Assembly (NCBI GenBank): GCA_018261615.1
Contig: JAGTSE010000038.1
Coordinates: 1 to 39,428, forward strand
Length of the DNA stretch: 39,428 nt
Reading direction: 5' to 3'
Source of the DNA: Pseudomonadota bacterium
Lineage (GTDB): Bacteria; Pseudomonadota; Gammaproteobacteria; Enterobacterales; Enterobacteriaceae
Shown: positions 17,333-27,075 of the stretch, in pieces
How the letters are laid out: the number at the start of each line of letters is the position of its first letter
Position numbering within the stretch: the stretch's first letter is position 1
Made by a program: the position numbers and the translations under genes
Notes under the pieces: model-generated
Seen by the model: the letters and a program-made list of their open reading frames with translations, nothing else
Told to the model about the DNA's origin: nothing
The model's database searches: none

Positions 17333-18079
17333 TTAACGCAGGGCCTGGCGGACGCGCTCAAGATCGTCTGGCGTATCTACCCCCGTACCCGGCACAACAC
17401 TTGCCACAGCAACGTGGATCTTCTCGCCATACCAGAGCACACGAAGCTGCTCCAGCATTTCGATCTGCTCCAGCGGACTGGTTTGCCAACTGACATAGCG
17501 GCGGATAAAACCGGCCCGATAGCCATAAATGCCGATATGGCGCAGGAAGGTGTCACCAACCGTTTCACGGGAAAGCGCAAAACGGTCTCGATCCCACGGG
17601 ATCGTAGCGCGGGAAAAGTACAGCGCATAACCTTCGGCATCCATCACCACTTTAACAGCGTTGGGATTGAACGCCTCTTCCGCGCTGTGAATGGGTACGG
17701 CGAGCGTTGCCATCCCAACATTGCGAATGCTGAGATTGTCGGCCACCTGACGAATAATCGCAGGGGGGATCATCGGTTCATCGCCCTGGACATTGACTAT
17801 TACCGTATCGTCGCTGAAGCCGCATTTTTCAACGACTTCAGCCAGGCGCTCGGTTCCGGACTGGTGATCGGCGCGAGTCATGCAGACTTCACCGCCAGCC
17901 GCCTGCACCGCGCGCATCACCTCTTCGTTGTCCGTTGCCACAATGATGCGATCGGCACCGGATTCACGCGCGCGTTCCAGTACGTGCACCACCATCGGTT
18001 TGCCGTTGATATCCACCAAAGGTTTTCCCGGCAAACGCGTGGAGGCGTAACGCGCAGGAATAATAACAACGAAACTCAT
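17333..18079 (-). CDS. kdsB: 3-deoxy-manno-octulosonate cytidylyltransferase (CMP-KDO synthetase)
   Basis: Activates KDO with CTP to CMP-KDO, the donor for the inner core of LPS; cytoplasmic. It is 248 residues, the normal length. The nucleotidyltransferase fold starts with VIIPARYASTRLPGKPL (residues 5-21), followed by VATDN, TRADHQSGTERLAE and the metal/nucleotide motif NVQGDEPMI. Its ATG overlaps the ycaR stop by 4 bases. It is the last gene of msbA-lpxK-ycaQ-ycaR-kdsB, so three steps of lipid A/LPS supply share one strand and probably overlapping transcripts. Confidence 0.97.
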   Translation of the reverse strand: MSFVVIIPARYASTRLPGKPLVDINGKPMVVHVLERARESGADRIIVATDNEEVMRAVQAAGGEVCMTRADHQSGTERLAEVVEKCGFSDDTVIVNVQGDEPMIPPAIIRQVADNLSIRNVGMATLAVPIHSAEEAFNPNAVKVVMDAEGYALYFSRATIPWDRDRFALSRETVGDTFLRHIGIYGYRAGFIRRYVSWQTSPLEQIEMLEQLRVLWYGEKIHVAVASVVPGTGVDTPDDLERVRQALR

Positions 18080-18258
18080 GGCCGGCTCTCTTCCGCAGTT
18101 AACGAACGCGCTTCGGTTTCCAGCAAGACCGGAATGCCTTCCCGCACCGGGTAGGCCAGACTGTCAATTTTACAGATCAGCTCTTGCTTATCCTGGCTGT
18201 AGTAGAGTTTGCCGTTACACACCGGACAGGCAATAATTTCAAGCAAACGGTGATCCAT
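18076..18258 (-). CDS. ycaR: YcaR, small zinc-ribbon-like UPF0434 protein
   Basis: A 60-residue protein of the UPF0434/Trm112-like family. The start at 18258 (MDHRLLEIIACPVCNG) has a near-perfect AGGAGG seven bases upstream; the longer in-frame extension to 18402 has no such site and overlaps ycaQ. Only one CxxC pair (CPVC, residues 11-14) plus a later single Cys is present, so zinc binding is possible but not shown. The precise role is unknown. Its 4-base overlap with kdsB indicates translational coupling. Confidence 0.93.
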   Translation of the reverse strand: MDHRLLEIIACPVCNGKLYYSQDKQELICKIDSLAYPVREGIPVLLETEARSLTAEESRP

Positions 18259-18311
18259 CTTTCCTCCTGATACACCGACAATTAATGAGTTAAGCTTATC
18301 ACATCCATTTC

Positions 18312-19541
18312 TTACACCGCGTCTATTTCCAGCCCGCTGCGGCAGGCAGAAAACAACCCATCCGGCAGACGCGCAAACGTGATCCTTCGGGCCCCTTGCC
18401 AACGAGCGAATTCCGTAATGGCGTTTTGCAGCCCCTTTTCCAGCATACGCCCAGGCTTAACCCCGTCCTCAAGATAGAGCGCAATCACTTCCAGTACGCC
18501 CTCTTTGCGGTGCATTTTTGCATCCATGCGCCCAACCAACCGCCCACGGTGGAGCAGCGGCAACACGAAATAGCCAAACTGCCGCTTAGGCGCCGGGGTG
18601 TAGCACTCCAGACGATAGCTGAAATCGAAAAACTGCTCGGCCCGTTTGCGATCCCAGACCACCGGATCAAACGGTGACAGTACTGCGCTGTGCGTAGCAG
18701 TGAGTTTGTCCTCCTGCGCCGCTGCCAGCATCGGCAATAGCGAGACATGCAGCCAGGCTGGGCCCAGGGTTTCAACATTGACCGGATAAATTTGTCCGGC
18801 CTCCTGCAATTGCTCCAGCAGCAACGGCAATGCGGGCTGACGCAGACGGTAATAGTCTGCCAGCCACTGAGCGCGAAAAACCCCGAGACTACGGGCGCTG
18901 TTTTCCAGCATCCGGTACTCCGCTGCCTCCTGCGACAGCACGTCTCGCTCATCATCCCAGTGTGGCATCACCCGCTGCGTGAGATCATAGACACGCTGGA
19001 AATTACGGCGTTCGATAACCATCACTTTCCCGGCCGTAAACAATCCTTCCAGATGACGCTTGTGAGGTTTCCACTCCCACCAGCCGCTGGCACCTTTACG
19101 TGGATGTTCAAAATCGGCTGAGCGCACCGGCCCATTCTGCTCGATATGGGCAACAAGCTGCTCAATCTCTTCGGCATGCTCCTGCATCCACTCTTTACGG
19201 TACTTCCAGCCCATCTTGTCAGGTGTCAGCATGCGGTGGCGGATAAGGGCAAAATCATCACGCGGCAAGAAACAGGCTTCATGTGCCCAGTATTCCATCA
19301 GTTCACCACGGCGTAGCGCGTCGTCAAGCCAGTGCTGTGGATACTGCCCGAGGCGGCTGAACAGCACCAGATAAGGACTGCGGGCAACGATATTGATTGT
19401 GTCGATTTGCAGCAGCGACATGCGCTGAATCATAGAGAGGATATCGGAAGGTGTGACGCGTTTGGCAGGTTTGTGCAGTAAACCTTGCGCGGCGAGATGT
19501 AAATGACGGGCAGATGTTAACGAGAGTTGCGGCACAGACAT
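18312..19541 (-). CDS. ycaQ: DNA interstrand crosslink glycosylase YcaQ
   Basis: HTH_42-family (AlkZ-like) DNA glycosylase. In E. coli YcaQ excises bulky N7-alkylguanine adducts and unhooks nitrogen-mustard interstrand crosslinks. It is 409 residues, against 410 in E. coli. The catalytic Gln-x-Asp motif is Q45-I-D47 in MSLLQIDTIN. Other conserved blocks are MEYWAHEACFLPR, RKGASGWWEWKPHKRHLEGLF and LSPFDPVVWDR. The N-terminal block of about 400 residues is tandem winged helices. It lies between lpxK (45 bases upstream) and ycaR (53 bases downstream), a position conserved in relatives but functionally unrelated to LPS. Confidence 0.94.
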   Translation of the reverse strand: MSVPQLSLTSARHLHLAAQGLLHKPAKRVTPSDILSMIQRMSLLQIDTINIVARSPYLVLFSRLGQYPQHWLDDALRRGELMEYWAHEACFLPRDDFALIRHRMLTPDKMGWKYRKEWMQEHAEEIEQLVAHIEQNGPVRSADFEHPRKGASGWWEWKPHKRHLEGLFTAGKVMVIERRNFQRVYDLTQRVMPHWDDERDVLSQEAAEYRMLENSARSLGVFRAQWLADYYRLRQPALPLLLEQLQEAGQIYPVNVETLGPAWLHVSLLPMLAAAQEDKLTATHSAVLSPFDPVVWDRKRAEQFFDFSYRLECYTPAPKRQFGYFVLPLLHRGRLVGRMDAKMHRKEGVLEVIALYLEDGVKPGRMLEKGLQNAITEFARWQGARRITFARLPDGLFSACRSGLEIDAV

Positions 19542-19586
19542 GGGGATTCCTGTTCAGTTAACAGGGCGCAGCCGATGCAGCAATCG

Positions 19587-20564
19587 TCAGCGCGCCAGAG
19601 TAAGCAATTCCTGCAGCAGCTTGTTCGCCTGTTCGCCTTCCAGTTGCGCGTCCACGGGCAAATACCACCAGTTATCTTCAGCGAAGGGCCGACATTTCAC
19701 CGCATCTTTTTCTGTCATCACCAGCATCTGTCCCGGTTTGACCATCGCCTGAACATCCGACCGGGTTAATGCCTGATGATCGGCAAGCGCAAAAGTCTGT
19801 TCCGGTGTCACGCCACACTCACTGAGCGTCGCGAAAAAACGCGGAGGATGGCCAATACCAGCCATCGCCACGCAAGGCGCCAGCTCGCGTACTTCGCGGC
19901 GTTCACCTGTGCGCAAATTAACTGCCATTCCCGGAATCAGGCGCATCGGGATCTCACCCGCTCTTGCCACTCCGCCATTGGCTATCACCGCATCAACTGT
20001 CTTCAGACGTGAAGCGCGTTCACGCATCGGCCCCGCAGGGAGCCACCAGCCATTGCCAAAACGTCTGACACCATCAACAACCACAATCTCTTTGTCTCGC
20101 GCCAGGCGATAGTGTTGCAGGCCATCATCGGTCACGATTATCTGCACAGAATGTTGTGCCAGAATGGCTTCCACAGCCTCACGGCGGATGGGGGACACAG
20201 CAACCGGTGCGCCGGTGCGCTGGTAAATCAGCACAGGTTCGTCGCCTGCCTCTTCTGTGGTGGTATCAGACGCAAGCAACAGCGGGTAACGTTCTGCCTT
20301 CCCGCCATAACCTCGCGAAACCACCCCCACGCGGATACCACGCTGCTGAAGCTGTTCAACCAGCCAGACAACCACCGGTGTTTTACCGTTGCCGCCAGCC
20401 GTCAGGTTACCAACCACCACAACCGGAACAGGGGCGCGCCAGGATTTTTTGAGCCCCAGACGATAAGCCAGACGGATTGCGCCACTCACCAGGCCATAAA
20501 GCCAGGAGAGTGGCAATAACAGTAGCCACAGCGGGGATTCACCGGACCAGATACGTGCAATCAT
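19587..20564 (-). CDS. lpxK: Tetraacyldisaccharide 4'-kinase
   Basis: Inner-membrane kinase that phosphorylates the 4' position of the lipid A disaccharide precursor to lipid IVA. It is 325 residues (E. coli 328). An N-terminal membrane helix (about residues 10-30) is followed by the P-loop AGGNGKTP (56-63) and conserved VVSRGYGG and DDGLQHYRL motifs; the Asp pair in TDDGLQH is the metal/catalytic region. Its ATGA overlaps the msbA stop by 4 bases, coupling it to the exporter of the finished lipid A. Confidence 0.96.
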   Translation of the reverse strand: MIARIWSGESPLWLLLLPLSWLYGLVSGAIRLAYRLGLKKSWRAPVPVVVVGNLTAGGNGKTPVVVWLVEQLQQRGIRVGVVSRGYGGKAERYPLLLASDTTTEEAGDEPVLIYQRTGAPVAVSPIRREAVEAILAQHSVQIIVTDDGLQHYRLARDKEIVVVDGVRRFGNGWWLPAGPMRERASRLKTVDAVIANGGVARAGEIPMRLIPGMAVNLRTGERREVRELAPCVAMAGIGHPPRFFATLSECGVTPEQTFALADHQALTRSDVQAMVKPGQMLVMTEKDAVKCRPFAEDNWWYLPVDAQLEGEQANKLLQELLTLAR

Positions 20565-22309
20565 GCGCCAAACTGCATTTTATGAAGCTGAGCGTAAACG
20601 CCGCGGTGCTCCAGCAGCTCGGCATGACTGCCGCGCTCAACGATACAGCCATCTTCCACTACCACAATTTCATCGGCCTGTTCAATGGTAGACAGGCGGT
20701 GAGCGATAACCAAAGAGGTACGGTTTTTCTGCAATTCATTGAGCGCAGCCTGAATTGCACGTTCAGATTCGGTATCCAGCGCTGACGTGGCCTCATCAAG
20801 GATCAGGATCGGGCTGTCACGCAGCAACGCTCGGGCAATCGCGATACGCTGACGCTGGCCGCCGGAAAGCAGTACCCCATTCTCACCAATTATCGTATCC
20901 AGCCCGCCATCCATTTTGTTAATAAAATCAATAGCATGAGCCATCTTCGCAGCTTTCTCAATCTCCTCACGGCTGTACACCTCGGTACGGGCATAGGCAA
21001 TGTTATTGGCAACGGTATCATTAAAGAGATGCACGTTCTGGGAGACCAGCGCGACCTGGTCGCGTAGTGATGTAAGCTTGTATTCGCGCAGATCGTGGCC
21101 ATCCATCAGGATCTGCCCTTCGTCAATATCGTAGAAACGCGTGATCAGGCTGGCCAACGTCGATTTACCAGAACCGGAGCGCCCCACCAGTGCAACAGTC
21201 TTGCCAGCCGGGATAGCCAGATTGATATTGCACAGAGCTGGCGTATCACGACCAGGATAAGTAAACGTCACGTTGCGGAATTCAATATCGCCGCGAGCAC
21301 GTTCGATAACACGCGTTCCTTCGTCTTTTTCCTGCTCGCTGTCAAGAATAGCAAACAACGTCTGGCAAGCCGCCATACCGCGCTGGAACTGGGCATTGAC
21401 GTTAGTCAGCGATTTCAACGGACGCATCAGGGCGATCATAGAAGAAAAGACGACGGTAATCGTACCAGCCGACAGCGTCTGCATGACGCTTGGGAAGCTG
21501 GCGGCATAAAGCACAAATGCCAGCGCCAGTGAGGCAATTAACTGGATCAAAGGATCAGAAATAGAGGAGGCAGTGACCATTTTCATCCCCTGCAAACGCA
21601 TCTTGTTGCTGACTTTGTCAAAGCGGTGGGTTTCCACTTCCTGACCACCAAACATCAGCACCTCTTTATGTCCTTTTAGCATCTGTTCCGCGCTGGTGGT
21701 CACTTGACCCATCGTGTTCTGCATGTTTTTGCTGATATTACGAAAACGCTTAGATACCACACGAATAGCGACAGAAACGATAGGTGCCAGCACAATGAGG
21801 ATCAGCGACAGCTGCCAGCTATACCAGAACATCATCGCAAACAGGCTGATGATCGATGCACCTTCACGCACCACGGTGATCAATGCGCCGGATGAAGACG
21901 AAGCCACTTGTTCCGAATCGTAGGTAATACGTGACAGCAAAGTGCCGGTCGATTGCTTATCAAAAAATGATACTGGCATGCCCATCATGTGGCTAAACAG
22001 GCGGCGGCGCATGGTCATTACCACTTTCCCCGATACCCAGGAAATGCAGTAACTGGAAATATAGCCGGTGATACCGCGGAGGATCATCAGACCGATAACC
22101 ACCAGAGGCATCCACAGCAGCACCGAACGGTCCGTTTTACCAAAACCATCATCCAGTAATGGTTTAAGCAGCGATAACATGGTTGCATCGCTGGCTGCGT
22201 TGAGGATTAACGCAATCCCCGACACGATCAAACCCGTTTTGAACGGCGCAATAGTTGGCCATAGTCGGCGAAATGTCTGCCATGTGGAGAGATCTTTATC
22301 GTTCTGCAT
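20561..22309 (-). CDS. msbA: Lipid A/phospholipid ABC flippase MsbA
   Basis: Homodimeric ABC exporter that flips core-lipid A across the inner membrane. It is 582 residues, identical in length to E. coli. Six transmembrane helices occupy about residues 20-310 and a nucleotide-binding domain about 340-582. Walker A is GRSGSGKST, the Q-loop region is QVALVSQN, the signature LSGGQRQR, Walker B ILILDEAT, and the switch histidine lies in IAHRLST. It is the first gene of the lipid A cluster on this strand and starts 36 bases after the ycaI stop, so it may receive readthrough from ycaI. Confidence 0.97.
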   Translation of the reverse strand: MQNDKDLSTWQTFRRLWPTIAPFKTGLIVSGIALILNAASDATMLSLLKPLLDDGFGKTDRSVLLWMPLVVIGLMILRGITGYISSYCISWVSGKVVMTMRRRLFSHMMGMPVSFFDKQSTGTLLSRITYDSEQVASSSSGALITVVREGASIISLFAMMFWYSWQLSLILIVLAPIVSVAIRVVSKRFRNISKNMQNTMGQVTTSAEQMLKGHKEVLMFGGQEVETHRFDKVSNKMRLQGMKMVTASSISDPLIQLIASLALAFVLYAASFPSVMQTLSAGTITVVFSSMIALMRPLKSLTNVNAQFQRGMAACQTLFAILDSEQEKDEGTRVIERARGDIEFRNVTFTYPGRDTPALCNINLAIPAGKTVALVGRSGSGKSTLASLITRFYDIDEGQILMDGHDLREYKLTSLRDQVALVSQNVHLFNDTVANNIAYARTEVYSREEIEKAAKMAHAIDFINKMDGGLDTIIGENGVLLSGGQRQRIAIARALLRDSPILILDEATSALDTESERAIQAALNELQKNRTSLVIAHRLSTIEQADEIVVVEDGCIVERGSHAELLEHRGVYAQLHKMQFGA

Positions 22310-22345
22310 TCAGAAAACCAGCTCTTGTTGAAATAGCCGCATATT

Positions 22346-24607
22346 CTACCCGTTATCGTTTGGGACGCCAAACCACTGATGGTACCAACGAGGTAAAAGT
22401 TGATCCCGTAAGCTATGGATTTCCCAGCCCTGAGGAGAAAAAGAGATGGTTATCTGCCCCTGGTGCGGAGTGTCATACCAGCGATATCCCTGTTCCCGGT
22501 AACGTTTTACGACCTTTAGCGAAGGGAAGCGCCAGGCGTTATACCGCGATGCTGACGCCACAGCCGCCTTACCTTCAACCCGCTGTAAGAAAGGCAGAGA
22601 CGAGGAGGTATTACTTCCGTGATGAGGTACCTGTACAAGTGTAGATTGCAGGTGCTGCCAGTAGTGGCTGAGCATTTCCATCTCGCCCTGCTTTTCGATG
22701 TCTCCGGTTAGCAGGATGCTGTGTTGACCATCCTCCACCTTCACGACACATGAGAGATTGTTCCCCTGCGTCTGCGCTTTCGGTAGCGGCCAGTGCGCGC
22801 TGAACGTCAACCCCTGCCACTGCCATGTTTCTCCACGAAAACAGGGCGCATGGCCGGCCCAACCTAATGGGCTGCGCACCCATAATTCTGGCCAGACTCT
22901 CAGTAACGATGCCAGACCACCGCGATGATCCAGATGTTCATGGCTCAAAATGATGCCTTCAGGCTGCAGAGCATGCCAGCGCAGCCACGGAATAATCAGT
23001 TGCTGCCCACTGTCACCACCAGGCCACACTACGCCGGTGTCGTAGAGAATTGCTTTACCATTGCGTTCAATCACCATTGCCAGCCCCTGCCCAACATCCA
23101 GCATATGTACTGACCACTCCCCTGGTCGGTCAACCCGCCATAGAGGTAATAACAGCATCGTCAGGCCAGTCAGACACAGCGCAGGAATACGACACCACAG
23201 AGACAAGCGCCAGCAGATCAGCATCAACCATGGCACCCAGGCGGCTGCCTGCCAACGTGCATCAATATTAATCCATCCCGCTGGCAGCCATCGCAGAAAA
23301 GCAAACAAGAGTGCAAGTGTTTGGTTCGCCAGGTACCAGCAGACCTCCTCAATTAACGAGGGCCCGGTCAAGTGCAGCAGCATTCCCGTTAAAATCAGGG
23401 GGACGGTGACAAATGTTACCAAAGGGATCGCCAGCAGATTGGCGACCAGCGAGCTCAGACTGATTCCATGGAACATGGATAATTGTAATGGAATCAGTAA
23501 TAACGTCATCCCTATCTGCAAATGGATCAGGCTCATACCGCTATGTATAAGCCAGTGTTGTTGAGCTGGCATTGGTAGCCACTGATACCAGAACAGCAAT
23601 GCGGCCACGGCGAAGGCCGATAACCACAGGCTGTATGACAATATGGAGAGCGGATCGATAAACAGTATTGCAGCGACACAACAGAGCCAGACTTCCCAGG
23701 GCGACCACAACCGACCGGAAAGACGTAGCGTGGCCCAGACACTAAGCGAAATGGCCGTGCGCAATGCAGGGGGTTGTAAACCCGTAAGACATGCATATCC
23801 GATGGCACACAACGTGCCAGCGAGCAACGGCAAGGCCCAGTTAATCCGATTGGCTGGGAAGTAAAACTGTATACCACGAGTAACAACGCCGCCAAGCATC
23901 GCGGCAAGAGAGATATGCAGTCCAGATATAGCCATTAAGTGGGCGATTCCTGTCTGACGCATAATCTCTTTTACCGGGCTTTCAAGTGCTGAACGCTCCC
24001 CCATTCCCAGCGCCAGAATCACCGGACGCCAGAAATAAGGGGAAAGCGTGTGCGTCAGCGACTGCAAATAATCAGCACGCCAGCTACAAGTTGGCTCGAT
24101 TAAACGCGCATCGCTAAAACGACCGCTAAGAGGAAGATGGTTCGCCAGCGCATAGCGCTGAGAATCAAATCCTCCGTCGTTGAGTTGGCCATGCATCGCG
24201 CGTACGCGAACGGTCATCGCCCATCGCTGTCCTGTGCAGACCGGGGCGGGTAAATATTGCCCATAGAGCGTTATGCCAGCGGCCGGGAACAGGCGTTTAC
24301 CATTGCGACTCACTATCTTCGCCTGATGGCGGGTCATGTTATCTGTTTCGGTAATAATGACTTCAACCTGGCGGTTCGCTCCCGGAAGATTCACCGTTGG
24401 CCAAAGTGCCTGCATTGCGTTCAAAACGCCCCAGGCAAAAATGAGTACCGTGATGCCCCCATAGCGTAAAAGTCGTGGCCGTACGCATGCCAGCAGGCAT
24501 CCACTAATGATGGCGCACCAAATACTGCGGATATCGGGTAATGCTGGCAACCACAACAGCGGCAAAATGCCCAATATAATGCATGCGGCTAATGTAGATA
24601 ACGCCAT
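22346..24607 (-). CDS. ycaI: ComEC/Rec2-family membrane protein YcaI
   Basis: Polytopic inner-membrane protein of 753 residues (E. coli about 754). It has an N-terminal DUF4131-like part with several hydrophobic helices. A central Competence domain follows (MRQTGIAHLMAISGLHISL and many helices at about residues 200-480). The C-terminal metallo-beta-lactamase domain contains LDVGQGLAMVI and LSHEHLDHRGGL, with the HxHxDH metal ligands. In naturally competent bacteria ComEC forms the DNA uptake channel; its role in E. coli is uncertain. The AT-rich 214-base gap upstream contains the ihfB terminator. Confidence 0.92.
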   Translation of the reverse strand: MALSTLAACIILGILPLLWLPALPDIRSIWCAIISGCLLACVRPRLLRYGGITVLIFAWGVLNAMQALWPTVNLPGANRQVEVIITETDNMTRHQAKIVSRNGKRLFPAAGITLYGQYLPAPVCTGQRWAMTVRVRAMHGQLNDGGFDSQRYALANHLPLSGRFSDARLIEPTCSWRADYLQSLTHTLSPYFWRPVILALGMGERSALESPVKEIMRQTGIAHLMAISGLHISLAAMLGGVVTRGIQFYFPANRINWALPLLAGTLCAIGYACLTGLQPPALRTAISLSVWATLRLSGRLWSPWEVWLCCVAAILFIDPLSILSYSLWLSAFAVAALLFWYQWLPMPAQQHWLIHSGMSLIHLQIGMTLLLIPLQLSMFHGISLSSLVANLLAIPLVTFVTVPLILTGMLLHLTGPSLIEEVCWYLANQTLALLFAFLRWLPAGWINIDARWQAAAWVPWLMLICWRLSLWCRIPALCLTGLTMLLLPLWRVDRPGEWSVHMLDVGQGLAMVIERNGKAILYDTGVVWPGGDSGQQLIIPWLRWHALQPEGIILSHEHLDHRGGLASLLRVWPELWVRSPLGWAGHAPCFRGETWQWQGLTFSAHWPLPKAQTQGNNLSCVVKVEDGQHSILLTGDIEKQGEMEMLSHYWQHLQSTLVQVPHHGSNTSSSLPFLQRVEGKAAVASASRYNAWRFPSLKVVKRYREQGYRWYDTPHQGQITISFSPQGWEIHSLRDQLLPRWYHQWFGVPNDNG

Positions 24608-24762
24608 GCATACCTCCTTGTTGGAGCAGAAGTATGCGGAGCTCTGGCTTGATTTTCTTTCTTATGTTTTCAGGTTTGCGGCGCGAATTGTTGTTTTTTT
24701 ATCGCGTTACATCACATCAGCAAAAATGTGCGAGGCTACTTCAGGAAAAGAAAAGCATAAAA

Positions 24763-24789
24763 TGAAAAAGGCACCCTTTCAGGTGCCTT
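24763..24789 (-). terminator. ihfB terminator
   Basis: An 8-bp stem (24768-24775 with 24782-24789) and 6-base loop, followed on the minus strand by a TTTTTC run. It lies 33 bases after the ihfB stop. Confidence 0.88.
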
Positions 24790-24821
24790 ATCGCATGCAA
24801 TTCTTTGCTTTTCGCTAAGAA

Positions 24822-25106
24822 TTACTCATAAATATTGGCGCGGTCGCGTAATTCTTTACCCGGCTTAAAGTGCGGAACGTATTTTCCTTCCAGATCCACT
24901 TTATCGCCTGTTTTGGGGTTACGCCCGGTGCGAGGTGCACGATAGTGCAGGGAAAAACTGCCGAAACCGCGGATCTCAATGCGCTCACCCTGGGCAAGAG
25001 TAGAGGCCATATGCTCCAGCATTTCTTTTACGGCATCTTCCACGGCTTTAGCCGGGATATGCGATTGCTGGCTTGCAAGTCTTTCTATCAATTCTGACTT
25101 GGTCAT
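24822..25106 (-). CDS. ihfB: Integration host factor beta subunit
   Basis: Nucleoid protein of the HU/IHF family that, with IhfA, binds specific sites and bends DNA sharply, acting in recombination, replication and promoter architecture. The start at 25106 (MTKSELIERL) gives 94 residues, the family length, and has GGAGG just upstream; an in-frame ATG at 25127 would add seven residues that contain that ribosome site. The beta-arm tip RTGRNPKTGDKV carries N63-P64, the proline that intercalates into DNA. It lies downstream of rpsA as in E. coli. Confidence 0.96.
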   Translation of the reverse strand: MTKSELIERLASQQSHIPAKAVEDAVKEMLEHMASTLAQGERIEIRGFGSFSLHYRAPRTGRNPKTGDKVDLEGKYVPHFKPGKELRDRANIYE

Positions 25107-25153
25107 GATTCCTCCGGTTTCCTTCAACGCAATATTCGCTTAATAGCTTTAAC

Positions 25154-25175
25154 AAGGGCGGCCGTAGCCGCCCTT
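25154..25175 (-). terminator. Hairpin between rpsA and ihfB
   Basis: A 9-bp GC-rich stem (25154-25162 with 25167-25175) around a CGTA loop. On the minus strand it is followed by GTTAAAGC, a weak U tract, so termination is probably partial and some rpsA transcripts may continue into ihfB. Confidence 0.6.
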
Positions 25176-25288
25176 TGTCATTGATTACAGGACGAATCCT
25201 GTGATCTGTCAAGTAACTCATCGTCGTTCGTACGGCAACTCTGTGACTTTCGTCCTGTTACCGCACAAATAACTCCGAATACTTGATC

Positions 25289-26962
25289 TTATTCGCCTTT
25301 AGCTGCTTTGAAAGCTTCAGCCATAGCGTTAGAGAAGTTGCCTTCTTCCTGTTTGTTGTTAACAGTAGCGATAGCATCTTTCTCATCAGCTTCGTCTTTC
25401 GCACGTACAGACAGGCTAACTACGCGGTTCTTACGATCAACGCCAGTGAATTTAGCTTCAACGTCATCACCAACATTCAGAACCAGAGTTGCATCTTCTA
25501 CACGATCACGAGAAGCTTCAGAAGCGCGCAGGTAACCTTCAACGCCGTCAGCCAGTTCTACGGTTGCGCCTTTAGCATCAACTGCAGTGACTTTACCGTT
25601 TACGATTGCGCCTTTCTTGTTCAGTGCAACGTAGTTATTGAACGGATCTTCTGCGAGCTGTTTAACGCCCAGAGAGATACGCTCACGCTCTGCGTCAACC
25701 TGCAGAACAACAGCTGCGATTTCGTCGCCTTTTTTGTATTCACGAACTGCTTCTTCGCCTGCAACGTTCCAGGAGATGTCAGACAGGTGAACCAGGCCGT
25801 CGATGCCGCCGTCCAGGCCAATGAAGATACCGAAGTCAGTGATAGACTTGATTTTACCTTCAACGCGATCGCCCTTGTTGTGGGTTTCAGCAAACTGCTG
25901 CCACGGGTTGGATTTGCACTGTTTCAGGCCCAGGGAGATACGACGACGTTCTTCGTCGATATCCAGAACCATAACTTCCACTACATCGCCAACGTTAACA
26001 ACTTTGGACGGGTGGATGTTTTTGTTGGTCCAATCCATTTCGGAAACGTGAACCAGGCCTTCAACGCCTTCTTCGATCTCAACGAAGCAGCCGTAGTCAG
26101 TCAGGTTGGTCACGCGGCCAGTCAGTCTGGTGCCTTCCGGGTAACGTTTAGCGATAGCTACCCACGGATCTTCACCCAGCTGTTTCAGGCCCAGGGACAC
26201 ACGAGTACGTTCGCGGTCGAATTTCAGCACTTTAACAGTGATTTCGTCGCCAACGTTTACGATTTCGCTCGGATGCTTAACGCGTTTCCATGCCATATCG
26301 GTGATGTGCAGCAGGCCGTCAACGCCGCCCAGATCAACGAATGCACCGTAGTCAGTAAGGTTCTTAACGATACCTTTAACTTCCATGCCTTCCTGCAGGT
26401 TTTCCAGCAGCTGATCGCGTTCTGCGCTGTTTTCGGATTCGATAACCGCACGACGGGAAACAACAACGTTGTTACGCTTCTGGTCAAGCTTGATTACTTT
26501 GAATTCAAGCTCTTTGCCTTCCAGGTGCAGAGTGTCACGGACCGGACGAACGTCTACCAAAGAACCTGGCAGGAACGCACGAATACCGTTCAGCTCAACA
26601 GTGAAGCCGCCCTTGACTTTGCCGTTGATAACACCGGTAACAGTTTCAGCGTCTTCGTAAGCTTTTTCCAGCGTGATCCAGGCTTCATGACGTTTAGCTT
26701 TCTCACGGGACAGCAGGGTTTCACCGAAGCCGTCTTCTACTGCATCCAGAGCAACGTCAACTTCGTCACCAACCTGGATTTCCAGTTCGCCCTGGGCGTT
26801 TTTGAACTGCTCAGCCGGAATGGCGGACTCAGATTTCAGACCGGCGTCAACCAGTACAATGTCTTTGTCAATAGCAACAACAACACCGCGAACAATAGAA
26901 CCCGGGCGGGTTTCGATTTCTTTCAGGGACTCTTCAAAGAGTTGAGCAAAAGATTCAGTCAT
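25289..26962 (-). CDS. rpsA: 30S ribosomal protein S1
   Basis: Largest ribosomal protein; it captures mRNA on the 30S subunit and is essential for initiation on most messages. It is 557 residues, the E. coli length, with six S1 (OB-fold) repeats. The first two bind the ribosome, the others bind RNA; repeated DYGAFVDLGGVDGLLHIT-, DYGCFVEI- and DFGIFIGLDGGIDGLVHLS-type strands are visible. Codon use is strongly biased, as in highly expressed genes, which leaves a long stop-free antisense frame. The ATG at 26962 lacks a strong Shine-Dalgarno, consistent with the known autoregulated rpsA start. Confidence 0.98.
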   Translation of the reverse strand: MTESFAQLFEESLKEIETRPGSIVRGVVVAIDKDIVLVDAGLKSESAIPAEQFKNAQGELEIQVGDEVDVALDAVEDGFGETLLSREKAKRHEAWITLEKAYEDAETVTGVINGKVKGGFTVELNGIRAFLPGSLVDVRPVRDTLHLEGKELEFKVIKLDQKRNNVVVSRRAVIESENSAERDQLLENLQEGMEVKGIVKNLTDYGAFVDLGGVDGLLHITDMAWKRVKHPSEIVNVGDEITVKVLKFDRERTRVSLGLKQLGEDPWVAIAKRYPEGTRLTGRVTNLTDYGCFVEIEEGVEGLVHVSEMDWTNKNIHPSKVVNVGDVVEVMVLDIDEERRRISLGLKQCKSNPWQQFAETHNKGDRVEGKIKSITDFGIFIGLDGGIDGLVHLSDISWNVAGEEAVREYKKGDEIAAVVLQVDAERERISLGVKQLAEDPFNNYVALNKKGAIVNGKVTAVDAKGATVELADGVEGYLRASEASRDRVEDATLVLNVGDDVEAKFTGVDRKNRVVSLSVRAKDEADEKDAIATVNNKQEEGNFSNAMAEAFKAAKGE

Positions 26963-27075
26963 ATTGATAATCTTCAGGATTCTTCAATTTAACGTCCACC
27001 TGGCTTCATGCCGGATGGGGTTGTTTCACATGCCTGCTCACATTCCATTGCAGCAGGTACTACGAATTCGGTCGC
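26963..27075 (-). promoter_or_regulatory. rpsA leader, probable S1 autoregulatory region
   Basis: The 113 bases between cmk and rpsA lack a canonical Shine-Dalgarno; only GAAG lies near the start codon. In E. coli and relatives this leader folds into a series of hairpins that gives efficient initiation without a strong Shine-Dalgarno and is repressed by free S1. The bases before the start (GCCAGGTGGACGTTAAATT) resemble the E. coli leader as I recall it. The fold was not computed. Confidence 0.55.

Noticed and set aside
22346..24607. ycaI as a sign of a natural competence locus
   Set aside because: No other com genes are present. ycaI is a fixed core gene upstream of msbA in enterobacteria.
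25283..26992. 569-codon open frame antisense to rpsA
   Set aside because: Same cause as in pflB: biased codons leave no stops on the opposite strand. No recognisable motif and no ribosome site.
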